This document shows, piece after piece, positions 7,695 to 16,615 of a stretch of DNA of 64,000 bases. Position 1 is the stretch's first letter, and every line of letters begins with the position of its first letter. The position numbers and the translations under genes were made by a program. The notes below the pieces were generated by a model. It saw only the letters and a program-made list of their open reading frames with translations, was not told where the DNA came from and made no database searches. Source of the DNA: Nostoc sp. KVJ3 (GTDB lineage Bacteria > Cyanobacteriota > Cyanobacteriia > Cyanobacteriales > Nostocaceae); contig NZ_WWFG01000001.1 of NCBI RefSeq assembly GCF_026127265.1, positions 1,178,001-1,242,000 of the forward strand. Reading direction: 5' to 3'.

Positions 7695-10019
7695 ATGTCA
7701 GATCAGTCAGATGGTGGGAATCTGTCTAAAACTTGGTATCAAAAGGTTTTACACGACTGGGATATAGATCGTTTACTGACTGATTTAGAGTCTAGAATTC
7801 AAGAGCGATACAGGCAAAATACTAAGAAAGACCTGTTACTTGGGTTGCTCTGCGGGTATAGCTTGACGAAGATCGGTCAGGATTTGTACAGGGATAACGC
7901 TAGTGTGAGAGTAGGATTGAGCAATATCTATCGAGATATTGAGAGTTTGACAGGAGAAGCAGATAACAGCGTCAGGTCAAGCAACCTTATTTACATTCTA
8001 GAGAGACATGGGTATCGCAGAGGTGTTGCTGCATCTCCTACCAATAGCCGCTCTATTCCCCACAATCTGCCATCACCAACCTATACAGAATTTATCGGTC
8101 GAGAAGCCGATATGAAAAAGCTACTGGAACGCCTTTCGCCAGAACATGGCGCTCATATGATCACGGTGCATGGTATTGGTGGCGTAGGTAAAACGGCGCT
8201 GGTGTTAGCAGCTGCTTACCTATGCTTAAAAGCCAGTAACGAAAACTCTTCTGACGCACCCAAGTTTGATGCGATTATTTTCACTTCAGCCAAACAACAA
8301 GAACTTATTCCCACCAATAGTATAATTCGGCGGCAACAGGGCCAGCGTAACCTGCGTGATATCTTTCGGGAAATTGCCAATGCTTTAAACGACCCGACAA
8401 TTATTCAATCTCCTCCTAATGACCAATTCGATCGTGTACGCCAAATTCTCTCGAAACGGAGAACATTGTTGATTGTGGACAATATGGAGACTATAGAGGA
8501 CAGGGATGAGGTTATTGAGTTTTTATATAATCTGCCCATTTGCATTAAAGTAGTAATTACTACCCGTGAACAAATTGCCTTACTGCCCATTCGTTTGCGA
8601 AATTTACCTCTTGATGATGGTTTGCAATTGATTGGACAACAAGCTGAAGAAAAAGGTATAACTCTCAATAATGAGGATTCCAAGCTACTCTACGATCGCA
8701 CTGGCGGAATCCCTCTTGCTATTGTTTATGCCATCGGTCAGGTATCCAGTGGCTACTCTTTAAACTCGGTATTGGATCGATTAACTTCGGCTACAGGTGA
8801 TGTAGCTCGTTTTTGCTTTGAGCAATCAGTCCAAGTAATTAAGGAACAACCACCCCAGAAGTTACTAATGTCACTGGCGATTTTTCCTAACTCTCCTATA
8901 CTCGCTGCTGTGGCTGAGGTTGCTGGACTAACAGCTGCTCCTGATGCTGTAAATAATGGCTTGGCACGTTTGCAACAACTTTCCTTGGTGAATCTTAACC
9001 CAGAGACTAAGCGATTTGAGATGCTCTCTCTAACTCGTGAATATGCCTTAGCAGAATTAGCCGCTTACCCAGATTTTGAGAAGGAAGCACGAAGGCGCTG
9101 GGTGAAATGGTATCTTGATTTTGCCCACAATTATGCCGGAGAAGATTGGGAAAAGTGGATACATTACAATAAATTAGAACCAGAAGAAGGAAATCTGCGG
9201 GCAGTACTTCATTGGTGTGAAGACCAAGAAGACTATGAAGCAGTTAGAGATTTATGGCTTCTCTTAAGCCACTATGCAAATCTCTATGCTTATTGGGACG
9301 ATCGCCTAGATTGGTTGCAATGGCTCATAGAACAATCAGAACGGCGTGGTGAATGGTCTTCTTTTGTAAAAATCATCGTCCGCAAAAGCTGGCTACTAAT
9401 TCGGGAGTGTTCCTCTGTGAGTCTGAAAGAAGCAGACAAAATTTTGCGACAGACGTGGATTTTGCGTGACCATGCAGATTTATGCGTTCAGGCTGACTTA
9501 GCTGAGAGTATGGCTAGGCTGCAAATCAGACAGAAGGATTATCAAGATGCCCGCCACTGGCTAACGGTAGAAGAAAAATTGGTGATTGAAGCGAATCTAG
9601 AGGAACGACAGCACATCCGCTATTTTATTCCCGTTCTTTATCATCAGGCTGAAATTCTTTATTTAGAAGGTGAATATCTTTTAGCAAAAAAGCTCTTTCA
9701 AGAGGTGATGAAAAGTGCAGAAAAAATTAGTTGGCATCGGGTGATCAATTCTGCTCAAAATTGGCTGACTGATATTGCAATTGAACAAGGCGATCGCGAT
9801 GAAGCTCAAAAGTTATTAACACAAGGTTTAACTGTAGCTGAAAGCAGCAAAAATAAACGGCGTTTAGCTCGCTATCAACGTTCTCATGCCCGTTGGCAGA
9901 AAAAGTGGGGAAGTGCAGAGAAAGCCCAGCATCTGTCAACGACAGTTATTAATAGTTTTAAGCACTTGGGCATGACACGGGATGCACAGGAGATGCAAGT
10001 TTTTCTTGATTCTCCATAA
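7695..10019 (+). CDS. STAND/NB-ARC-type ATPase with N-terminal effector-like domain and helical repeats
   Basis: 774 residues. Residues 1-110 form a helical domain (DRLLTDLESRIQERYRQ, LLGLLCGYSLTKIGQDLYRD) resembling the HTH-like N-terminal domains of cyanobacterial signalling ATPases. The NB-ARC core follows: P-loop GIGGVGKTAL near 160, Walker B LLIVDNME near 260, the sensor-like VVITTRE, and GGIPLAIVYAIG in the GLPL position. After a winged-helix region, the C-terminal half is TPR-like helical repeats, as expected for ligand sensing. STAND proteins act as signal-driven oligomerising switches in regulation, cell death or phage defence. No nuclease, TIR or protease effector is visible, so a regulatory role is at least as likely as defence. 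Confidence 0.8.
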   Translation: MSDQSDGGNLSKTWYQKVLHDWDIDRLLTDLESRIQERYRQNTKKDLLLGLLCGYSLTKIGQDLYRDNASVRVGLSNIYRDIESLTGEADNSVRSSNLIYILERHGYRRGVAASPTNSRSIPHNLPSPTYTEFIGREADMKKLLERLSPEHGAHMITVHGIGGVGKTALVLAAAYLCLKASNENSSDAPKFDAIIFTSAKQQELIPTNSIIRRQQGQRNLRDIFREIANALNDPTIIQSPPNDQFDRVRQILSKRRTLLIVDNMETIEDRDEVIEFLYNLPICIKVVITTREQIALLPIRLRNLPLDDGLQLIGQQAEEKGITLNNEDSKLLYDRTGGIPLAIVYAIGQVSSGYSLNSVLDRLTSATGDVARFCFEQSVQVIKEQPPQKLLMSLAIFPNSPILAAVAEVAGLTAAPDAVNNGLARLQQLSLVNLNPETKRFEMLSLTREYALAELAAYPDFEKEARRRWVKWYLDFAHNYAGEDWEKWIHYNKLEPEEGNLRAVLHWCEDQEDYEAVRDLWLLLSHYANLYAYWDDRLDWLQWLIEQSERRGEWSSFVKIIVRKSWLLIRECSSVSLKEADKILRQTWILRDHADLCVQADLAESMARLQIRQKDYQDARHWLTVEEKLVIEANLEERQHIRYFIPVLYHQAEILYLEGEYLLAKKLFQEVMKSAEKISWHRVINSAQNWLTDIAIEQGDRDEAQKLLTQGLTVAESSKNKRRLARYQRSHARWQKKWGSAEKAQHLSTTVINSFKHLGMTRDAQEMQVFLDSP

Positions 10020-10085
10020 TTATTTGCAAAGAAAGGAGCTACGACTGCATAAAAGTGCGATCGCAAACACTTACCTCTTATAACC

Positions 10086-10150
10086 TAGGGTGGGCTTATT
10101 TACTAATGCCGAAAACCTTGATTTCGATACTTATAATACTGCCCACCCTA
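10086..10150. repeat. Short inverted repeat between convergent genes
   Basis: TAGGGTGGGC at 10086-10095 is the exact reverse complement of GCCCACCCTA at 10141-10150, with 45 bases between. It sits between the convergent STAND and M48 genes. It looks like one of the small palindromic intergenic repeats common in Nostoc genomes; a role in termination is possible. Confidence 0.5.
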
Positions 10151-10163
10151 CGGTGATTGCTAC

Positions 10164-10193
10164 TTACAGCTATTTTCAGGTAAATAGCTGTAA
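10164..10193 (-). terminator. Hairpin directly after the M48 protease stop codon
   Basis: TTACAGCTATTT and AAATAGCTGTAA form a perfect 12-bp stem with a 6-base loop. It abuts the stop codon of the minus-strand protease gene. No long T-run follows, so it may protect the 3' end rather than act as a classical intrinsic terminator. Confidence 0.55.
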
Positions 10194-11165
10194 TTATGAA
10201 TTACTATCAGGTCTTTTCATTCTATTGATTTCCCGTTGTAATTCCTCAATTTGACGGCGCAAATTATCTGTTTCATTTTCCGAAGATTCTGCGGCAACAT
10301 TTACTGAGCCAGAAGCAGGCGATCGCTGATAATTTCCCCGACGAATTTGCTGGTATTCTTCAGATACTGCCCACGCCCGTAAGTAATGCAAGCGTTCTAC
10401 GGGGAAAGGATGGCTTAACATCGCCCCCTGAGCGCCATTGTAAAGCAAAAATTTATATATCTGATTCAGTCCATCCTCATCCAGTGCCTGATAATTTTCT
10501 GACTGCTTGATAAACTCTTGTAAACTGCATTCATTGGCATATTTGATACTACCGCCAGAGAGTTTCATCATCGTTAACATCACGGGATTCAAGTCATCCA
10601 TCACCAGTAGCGCGGCACGATCTGACGATAACTCGGCTTTCCGTCGCCATTCAAAAAAGGCGTAAATCAAGCCTTGTGTTACAAGATTACCGAGACCGAA
10701 GGTCAATTCTCCCAAGGCAGAAGCAGCACTCATCGCCCACATCGCCATTTGAATTAAAATAGTATGACCACATTTAATATGCCCCAGTTCATGAGCTAGC
10801 ACCGCCCGAATCTCAACTTCATCTAGCAAGTCTAATAACCCTGTATTTATGACTATGTAAGGATTCTCTTGCCCCAGTGCATAGCTATTTGCTTGGGGAT
10901 CTTGTGAGACAAACAGTGCGGGTTCTGGGTAAATGTCCAAATCTCGGACGCATTCCCGAAACATCTGGTAAATAGTGGAATACTGACGCGGCCCGACTTG
11001 GATGGTGTTACCCATTAGATAGACTAATTGAGGGCGTTCGTAAATAAATTCCACAAATTTACGAGCGATTAAATCAAATCCCGGTAAATTTCGTAAAGCT
11101 TGCTCGGCTTGACGATCTAGTGGATGCCTGAAGGCTTCGCTGGAAATTCCTGTGTAAGTTGGCAT
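10194..11165 (-). CDS. M48-family zinc metalloprotease
   Basis: 323 residues with the zincin motif AVLAHELGHIKCGH (HExxH) near residue 125. A downstream RRKAELSSDRAALLVM segment should supply the third zinc ligand (Glu). M48 proteins of the Ste24/HtpX type cleave membrane or misfolded envelope proteins. Here only short hydrophobic stretches are seen after the HExxH helix (MAMWAMSAASALGELTFGLG), so it may be a peripheral or soluble form. The C-terminus is Ser/Glu-rich and ends in a likely coiled coil (DNLRRQIEELQREINRMKR). It converges on the STAND gene and is divergent from the DinG-like gene. Substrate is unknown. Confidence 0.88.
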   Translation of the reverse strand: MPTYTGISSEAFRHPLDRQAEQALRNLPGFDLIARKFVEFIYERPQLVYLMGNTIQVGPRQYSTIYQMFRECVRDLDIYPEPALFVSQDPQANSYALGQENPYIVINTGLLDLLDEVEIRAVLAHELGHIKCGHTILIQMAMWAMSAASALGELTFGLGNLVTQGLIYAFFEWRRKAELSSDRAALLVMDDLNPVMLTMMKLSGGSIKYANECSLQEFIKQSENYQALDEDGLNQIYKFLLYNGAQGAMLSHPFPVERLHYLRAWAVSEEYQQIRRGNYQRSPASGSVNVAAESSENETDNLRRQIEELQREINRMKRPDSNS

Positions 11166-11283
11166 AAATTAGGGAATTGGGAATTGGGAATTGGTCATTA
11201 GTTTTGGACTAATGACAAAGGACAACATAATAGAAATGGGGCAATTGGAAGATAAAAGTCACTTTGTATGGAATTAAAAGCGT

Positions 11284-12849
11284 GTGATTGAGGCAGAAGT
11301 TCATTTGTCACTACATAACTTTTTGCGATCGCAAGCGGGGTTCCCTTCCTGGCCCCATCATTTGACGATGGCACGGTTGGTAGCACGCGCCTTGCGCCTG
11401 GGACGTAGCGCCCTCATTCAAGTAGGAGCGGTTTGTGGCTATCAAGGGCGATATCGCACTAGTTTTGTAGCATCAGCCCTAATGTGGCATGGCCCTGTAA
11501 TTATTGTTGCTCAAGAAGCTGTGCAACAACTTCTACTGCGGGTAGAAATTCCCCGTCTACAGCAATGGCTACCAGCCAACAAATCGATTAGAACAGGTGA
11601 CGCTTGGCCTGGTGCCCAGTTCCAAGGGCTACTATTAACCTCCCCAGAAGCTTGGTTAAAAGGACAATTGGCTGGTGGCGATCGCTTTCCCGAAGGCATT
11701 CCGACAATTATTGATGGGGTAGACGATCTCGAAGATTGGGTGCGCGATCAACTTACCCAAGATATTCAACCCCATGACTGGGATGAACTCATGCTGGCTT
11801 GTCCAAACGAAGCTGAGGCAATTAGCGAAGCACGGATACAACTGACACACGAACTTTTTCAGCATCCTGTCAATCCATATCACTGCTACCTAATTTCCCA
11901 GCCAGAAATAGAGATTTTAAGCCGTCTTTATACTGCTTTAGATCCAGCAAACCTCCCAGATACTTGGAAACATTTCTGGCAGCAATTACAAACCCTCGAC
12001 GAAAATCTTTTCCTCTCTGCCTCCCCTGCTCCCCCTCCCCTCTTCTGGGCGACTATAGCCCATAGACAAGGTTTATTTTCTTTGCACTACGCCCCAATGG
12101 AATTAAGAGAAATCCTTTCACCCTTGTGGCAGCGACAACCAGTAGTTTTAATTGGCAGTGCTATAGAACCAGAAACTGAGGCTCCTCTTTTTCGACAGCG
12201 CCTTGGTTTGGACGATTTAACTTGTCTGAAGTTTTCTTCGGAGAGTCAAGCGGAAGCAATTCAACTGTATGTACCCTATAAATTGCCCCTACCTAACACA
12301 CCAGAATTTCAAGCGGCATTTATTCACAAAGTCCGCACACTGGTTTGTCTGAGTGCTACAGCACCAGGATTAACGGTTGTTTTGGTGGGGGATGTCCCAC
12401 TCAAGGCTCAAGTGGCGACAATTTTGGCTTCAGAGTTTGGTTCGCGGGTGCAAGTAGAAAAAACTTGTTTAGATGAAAATGGTATTTTGATTAGCGGTTG
12501 GGAATTTTGGCGAGAACATCAGCGAGTCTTGCCAGCACCTCATTTGTTAATTATTGCTACTTTACCTTTACCATCTTTAGAAAATCCTCTGGTAGCTGGT
12601 AGGGTAGCTCTTTATAAGCGATCGCATCAAGATTGGTTTCGTTTATATTTATTGCCAGCAGCCTTAAACGAATTACAAAGAGCGATCGCGCCAGTCCGAG
12701 AAAGTCAAGGCATTGTTGCTTTACTTGATAGTCGTGTAGTTAATCGTAGCTACGGCGCTCAAATTCTCACTGCCTTAAGTCCTCTCGCCCGCATTAACTA
12801 TCTCGACCCCAGCCTGTTTACTAATACCGATGAGGAAAATTCCGCTTAA
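11284..12849 (+). CDS. DinG-like superfamily 2 helicase homolog with degenerate catalytic motifs
   Basis: 521 residues from a GTG start. The C-terminal third follows the DinG/XPD pattern: GILISGWEFWREHQRVLPAP, LLIIATLPLPSLENPLVAGR, then YLLPAALNELQRAIAPVRES and GIVALLDSRVVNRSYG. The diagnostic residues are missing, however. The Walker A position near residue 48 reads GAVCGYQGRYRTSF instead of GxGxGK[S/T]. The DEAH position near 140 reads IIDGVDDLED. Motif VI (QxxGRLIR) reads QRAIAPVRES. No iron-sulfur Cys cluster is seen. The frame is long and unbroken, so this is a diverged protein under constraint rather than a pseudogene. It probably does not hydrolyse ATP and may bind nucleic acid. Its partners are unknown. 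Confidence 0.7.
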   Translation: MIEAEVHLSLHNFLRSQAGFPSWPHHLTMARLVARALRLGRSALIQVGAVCGYQGRYRTSFVASALMWHGPVIIVAQEAVQQLLLRVEIPRLQQWLPANKSIRTGDAWPGAQFQGLLLTSPEAWLKGQLAGGDRFPEGIPTIIDGVDDLEDWVRDQLTQDIQPHDWDELMLACPNEAEAISEARIQLTHELFQHPVNPYHCYLISQPEIEILSRLYTALDPANLPDTWKHFWQQLQTLDENLFLSASPAPPPLFWATIAHRQGLFSLHYAPMELREILSPLWQRQPVVLIGSAIEPETEAPLFRQRLGLDDLTCLKFSSESQAEAIQLYVPYKLPLPNTPEFQAAFIHKVRTLVCLSATAPGLTVVLVGDVPLKAQVATILASEFGSRVQVEKTCLDENGILISGWEFWREHQRVLPAPHLLIIATLPLPSLENPLVAGRVALYKRSHQDWFRLYLLPAALNELQRAIAPVRESQGIVALLDSRVVNRSYGAQILTALSPLARINYLDPSLFTNTDEENSA

Positions 12850-12936
12850 AGGCCCAATACCCAATGCCCAATTGTCTATAACTATGATTCCTGCCAAGAT
12901 AAATTTAGAACCTAAGTAAAATTTGAGTTGCTGATT

Positions 12937-13152
12937 ATGGGTGAAGCAAAGCGTCGTAAAACCACACAAGGGGAAACATACGGTCAAGAGACTCGCATCT
13001 TGCCTTGGGTTCCCATCACAAAAACTCAAGGTGAACAATTTGTCACTTGGACAACTCGTGGTGCTTGGATAGGTATTGGCCTTATGGTTGTAGGATGGGC
13101 AACCATCCGTTTTATCGGCCCAGCCTTCGGCTGGTGGCAAGTAGTCTACTAA
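12937..13152 (+). CDS. DUF2839 family small membrane protein
   Basis: 71 residues from ATG 12937 (MGEAKRRKTTQGETYGQE). A TTG nine bases upstream could extend it but has no support. The sequence matches my memory of cyanobacterial DUF2839: a basic N-terminus, LPWVPITKTQGEQFVTWTTRG, and one membrane segment (AWIGIGLMVVGWATIRFIG) ending GPAFGWWQVVY. The function is not known; conservation in cyanobacteria suggests a role linked to thylakoid or photosynthetic membranes. It lies 87 bases after the DinG-like gene, on the same strand, and is followed by a perfect palindrome that probably terminates it. Confidence 0.85.
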   Translation: MGEAKRRKTTQGETYGQETRILPWVPITKTQGEQFVTWTTRGAWIGIGLMVVGWATIRFIGPAFGWWQVVY

Positions 13153-13176
13153 ATCCTGCTGTTAATCTTCAATTCA

Positions 13177-13212
13177 GGAAGTATAAAGAAGCGATCGCTT
13201 CTTTATACTTCC
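13177..13212. terminator. 36-bp perfect palindrome centred on a HIP1 site
   Basis: The 36 bases from 13177 to 13212 equal their own reverse complement. Each arm starts GGAAGTATAAAGAAGC, and the centre is GCGATCGC, the HIP1 octamer. It lies 25 bases after the DUF2839 stop and can form a long hairpin in either transcript. With no T-run it is not a textbook terminator, but 3'-end formation is the likeliest role. Confidence 0.6.
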
Positions 13213-13257
13213 TCGATCATTAAAATCCTAATAGGGCTGCTTGCTGCTAACAGCTAA

Positions 13258-13345
13258 AGTCTACTGAAGTAGACTAGAGATTTTTGGGGATATTTAGTCA
13301 TCTTCAGATGACTTTTGCTATTAGCAAGGAACTGAAGTTCCTTGC
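13258..13345. repeat. Array of three near-perfect hairpins
   Basis: Three palindromes follow one another: 13258-13275 (AGTCTACT-GA-AGTAGACT), 13296-13313 (AGTCATCT-TC-AGATGACT) and 13324-13345 (GCAAGGAACT-GA-AGTTCCTTGC). All share a two-base centre flanked by complementary arms (CTGAAG or CTTCAG core). They lie in the 410-base gap before the prolyl oligopeptidase gene. They look like a composite intergenic repeat element. The remaining gap DNA to 13562 shows no gene. Confidence 0.65.
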
Positions 13346-13562
13346 GGGACATCACTTTTGCGTTAAGTTGACACCAATGGGCACTGCCATGCCCCTATAC
13401 CTTGCGATATAATGTTGTACCGCATCTAAATAGGAACCGCTATAGTATTAACCCAGCAGTTACTCTTTCCAACTGGAATTTTACCGCAGGTTTGGTCAAC
13501 TTATGCTCCATGTCTTAAGTCTATCTTTGTAGTATATAAAGATAAACTGAAGACCTGAGATT

Positions 13563-15629
13563 ATGTCCTCCTCTAAAAAACCCCTTAGCTACCCATCCAG
13601 CCACAAAAGCAATCAAGTCGATAACTACCACGGTACTTCAGTCGCAGATCCTTACCGTTGGTTAGAAGATCCTGACTCTGAAGAAACAAGGACTTGGATT
13701 GAGGCACAAAATCAAATTACTTTTGGCTACTTGAGCGAAATTCCTGCCAGGGAAAAAATTAAACAGCGCCTCACCAAACTTTGGGATTATGAAAAATATG
13801 GTATCCCTTTTAAAGAAGGCGAACGTTACTTTTATTTCAAAAATGACGGACTGCAAAATCAAAGTGTCCTCTACACTCTAAAAACCCTCGAAGACGAACC
13901 CAAAGTTTTACTCGATCCCAATAAACTCTCAGAAGATGGTACTGTTGCTCTTTCAGGATTGTCCATTAGTGAAGATGGTAAACTTTTAGCTTATGGTCTA
14001 TCTACCTCTGGTTCTGATTGGCAAGAATGGAAAGTACGCGATGTTGAAACTGGTGAAGACCTGCAAGATAATCTAAAGTGGATTAAATTTTCTGGTGCAT
14101 CGTGGACACACGATCGTCAAGGTTTCTTCTACAGTCGCTACGATGAGCCGAATGAAAAAACTCAATTAGAAGATGTTAACTATTATCAAAAACTCTACTA
14201 TCATCAATTAGGAACATCTCAGTCAGAAGATGTACTAATTTATCATCGTCCTGACCAAAAAGAATGGAGTTTTGGTGGTGGTGTTACTGAAGACGGTCAC
14301 TATCTAATAATTTCTATTTGGCTGGGTACTGACTCCAAAAATTTAGTTTTCTTCAAAGATTTAACTAACCCTAATGCTGAAGTCTTAGAATTAATTAACC
14401 AGTTTGAGGCAGATTATAGCTTTGTTGACAATGATGATAGCGTCTTTTATTTCCGCACGGATTTAAATGCACCACGAGGAAGAGTTATTGCAATTGACAC
14501 TAAAAACCCTGCGCCAGAAAATTGGCGAGAAATCATTCCCCAATCCGCAGAAACCTTAGAAAGTGTAGGCGTACTCAATAACCAATTTGTTGCTGATTAC
14601 CTCAAAGATGCTCACAGCCAAATTAAAATCTTTGACCTCAAAGGTACGTTTATTCGTGAGGTAGAACTACCTGGACTTGGTTCAGCCGGAGGTTTTGGTG
14701 GAAAGCGTCATGATACCGAAACTTTTTATAATTACACCAGCTTTACCACCCCAGGAACTACCTATCGCTACGATATGATAACTGGTAAAAGTACCGTTTT
14801 ACGTCAGCCAAAGGTAGATTTTAATCCAGATGATTACGAGACAAAACAAGTTTTTTATCAGAGTCAAGATGGTACTAGAGTACCAATGTTTATTACCCAC
14901 AAAAAGGGTATTAAATTAGATGGAAATAACCCCACTTATCTCTATGCCTATGGTGGTTTTAATGCCTCAATGACACCTAGCTTTTCGGTGAGTCTGTTGG
15001 TGTGGATGGAAATAGGTGGGATCTATGCTATGCCCAATATTCGCGGCGGTGGAGAATACGGCGAAGAATGGCATCAAGCAGGAATGAAGGATAAAAAGCA
15101 GAATGTGTTTGATGACTTTATTGGCGCTGCTGAGTGGTTGATTGCGAATAAGTATACTAAAACTGAGAAGCTAGCGATCGCAGGTGGTAGTAACGGTGGC
15201 TTATTGGTAGGTGCTTGCATCACACAGCGTCCCGATTTATTCGGTGCAGCAATACCCGCCGTCGGCGTAATGGATATGTTGCGGTTCCACAAATTTACCA
15301 TCGGTTGGGCTTGGACTTCCGAATATGGTTCAGCAGATAATTTAGAAGAGTTTCCAGCGCTGTATGCTTATTCGCCACTACATAACATCAAACCAGATAC
15401 AGCTTATCCAGCAACCTTAATTACCACAGCCGATCATGACGATCGCGTTGTCCCTGCTCATAGTTTCAAATTTGCCGCCGCTTTGCAAGAGGCTCATGCA
15501 GGTGATGCGCCAGTATTAATTAGAATTGAGACTAAAGCAGGACATGGTGCAGGTAAACCCACGGCTAAAATTATCGAGGAAGCCGCAGATAAGTGGGCTT
15601 TTTTGGTACGTACTTTGGATATCGCCTAA
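13563..15629 (+). CDS. Prolyl oligopeptidase (S9A family serine peptidase)
   Basis: 688 residues, full length for S9A. The N-terminal part (YHGTSVADPYRWLEDPDSEE) is the family signature entry, followed by the seven-bladed beta-propeller. The alpha/beta-hydrolase domain has the catalytic Ser in GGSNGGLLVGA (about residue 545), Asp in ADHDDRVVPAHS (about 628) and His in KAGHGAG (about 663). The enzyme cleaves short peptides after proline and is normally cytosolic or periplasmic; no signal peptide is seen here. ATG at 13563 follows a weak AT-rich leader. It has no operon partner. Confidence 0.95.
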   Translation: MSSSKKPLSYPSSHKSNQVDNYHGTSVADPYRWLEDPDSEETRTWIEAQNQITFGYLSEIPAREKIKQRLTKLWDYEKYGIPFKEGERYFYFKNDGLQNQSVLYTLKTLEDEPKVLLDPNKLSEDGTVALSGLSISEDGKLLAYGLSTSGSDWQEWKVRDVETGEDLQDNLKWIKFSGASWTHDRQGFFYSRYDEPNEKTQLEDVNYYQKLYYHQLGTSQSEDVLIYHRPDQKEWSFGGGVTEDGHYLIISIWLGTDSKNLVFFKDLTNPNAEVLELINQFEADYSFVDNDDSVFYFRTDLNAPRGRVIAIDTKNPAPENWREIIPQSAETLESVGVLNNQFVADYLKDAHSQIKIFDLKGTFIREVELPGLGSAGGFGGKRHDTETFYNYTSFTTPGTTYRYDMITGKSTVLRQPKVDFNPDDYETKQVFYQSQDGTRVPMFITHKKGIKLDGNNPTYLYAYGGFNASMTPSFSVSLLVWMEIGGIYAMPNIRGGGEYGEEWHQAGMKDKKQNVFDDFIGAAEWLIANKYTKTEKLAIAGGSNGGLLVGACITQRPDLFGAAIPAVGVMDMLRFHKFTIGWAWTSEYGSADNLEEFPALYAYSPLHNIKPDTAYPATLITTADHDDRVVPAHSFKFAAALQEAHAGDAPVLIRIETKAGHGAGKPTAKIIEEAADKWAFLVRTLDIA

Positions 15630-15693
15630 ATTGTAGCGACTGTCTTGAAAGTCAAGCGATGGCGAACAAAAAACTGGGATTGGGAATATTGTC

Positions 15694-15813
15694 GCAACCG
15701 GGGAACGCTGCGCTAGATTCGGTGGTGGCTGGTACAGGCACAAAGACTTTGCATTGATAGCCTTGTAGCCCGCACCAGCCACTCCTGCGGTGTACCAAAT
15801 CTTCCCCAGTTGC
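15694..15813. repeat. ~120-nt fold-back element
   Basis: GCAACCGGGGAA at 15694-15705 faces TTCCCCAGTTGC at 15802-15813 with one mismatch. Inside, GGTGGCTGG faces CCAGCCAC. The whole can fold into a long interrupted hairpin. It lies in the 418-base gap between prolyl oligopeptidase and the RsbW-like gene, where no convincing gene was seen. It could be a MITE-like repeat or a structured RNA. The rest of the gap to 16047 holds one HIP1 site near 15865 and no gene. Confidence 0.5.
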
Positions 15814-16047
15814 TGGATTTCGCTTGTGGGCAAAAAGGAGCATGAGAACATTACCCCAATTGAGCGATCGCTTAGGGGACTAGTTAAAAGTATAAAAAGG
15901 ATAGTGTGACTAAGTGTTAACAATTGGTTTGGTGTTGTCAAAAATGCGCCAAGGCGAATTATCTCGAACCATTGTATTTAGATGGATTAGGGGATGCCAG
16001 AAAATTCTTACAAAACCCAACCTACTGCTCTTAACTAGTTTGCATCT

Positions 16048-16464
16048 TTAATAATATTTACTAATAAATAAACAGTAACGATTATCTCCTGTCGGCTTAT
16101 AACTCAACTTATCGGCAATGACGGACATAATTTTTAAACCACGCCCACGTGCTTGCTCATTCTCCTCAAATTCCGATGTTTTTTGCAATTGCTGCTCTAA
16201 GTCAAAGTGTTCGCCTTGAGACCAGATCCGAATTTCTATATATTCATTTAACCGCACAGCTTCTATCTCAATAGGAGTTTCAAGAGGTAAATTTTTGTGG
16301 GCATGTTCAACAATGTTAGTAAAACCTTCTATCATCAGTGTTTGACACTGCCACCAAATTTCTTTATTGGGAATAGGTGGTTGATTTATCTGCTCGAACC
16401 AAGATAATACTTGATGCGATACTGTGAGGTCTGTGTTGACTTTTAGAGAAATTTTATTTTTCAC
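16048..16464 (-). CDS. Anti-sigma regulatory factor, RsbW-like Ser/Thr kinase
   Basis: 138 residues of a GHKL (HATPase_c) fold. The N-box lies in LMIEGFTNIVEHAHKN and the G-loop in NEQARGRGLKIMSVIADKLSY. In partner switching such a kinase phosphorylates a STAS antagonist and otherwise holds a sigma factor or another target. The gene is divergent from a response regulator-PP2C phosphatase, and a STAS protein is encoded just beyond that. The three make a complete kinase, phosphatase and antagonist set. No sigma factor is encoded nearby, so the output is unknown. Confidence 0.85.
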   Translation of the reverse strand: MKNKISLKVNTDLTVSHQVLSWFEQINQPPIPNKEIWWQCQTLMIEGFTNIVEHAHKNLPLETPIEIEAVRLNEYIEIRIWSQGEHFDLEQQLQKTSEFEENEQARGRGLKIMSVIADKLSYKPTGDNRYCLFISKYY

Positions 16465-16615
16465 TTCTTAACCAAGAAAATATTTTCAAATCATCATATT
16501 CGGGAATTAATTTATTTAATTTGAGTATTTTCACTATACATTCTAAACTAAATTTCATATAAGTTTAATTAGAGTAATTACTTCTTTTTAATTCCTACTT
16601 AGTAAAGTTTAACTT

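Noticed and set aside
15516..15941. 141-residue minus-strand ORF
   Set aside because: It overlaps the end of prolyl oligopeptidase and the fold-back repeat; composition is not protein-like and no homology pattern is seen.
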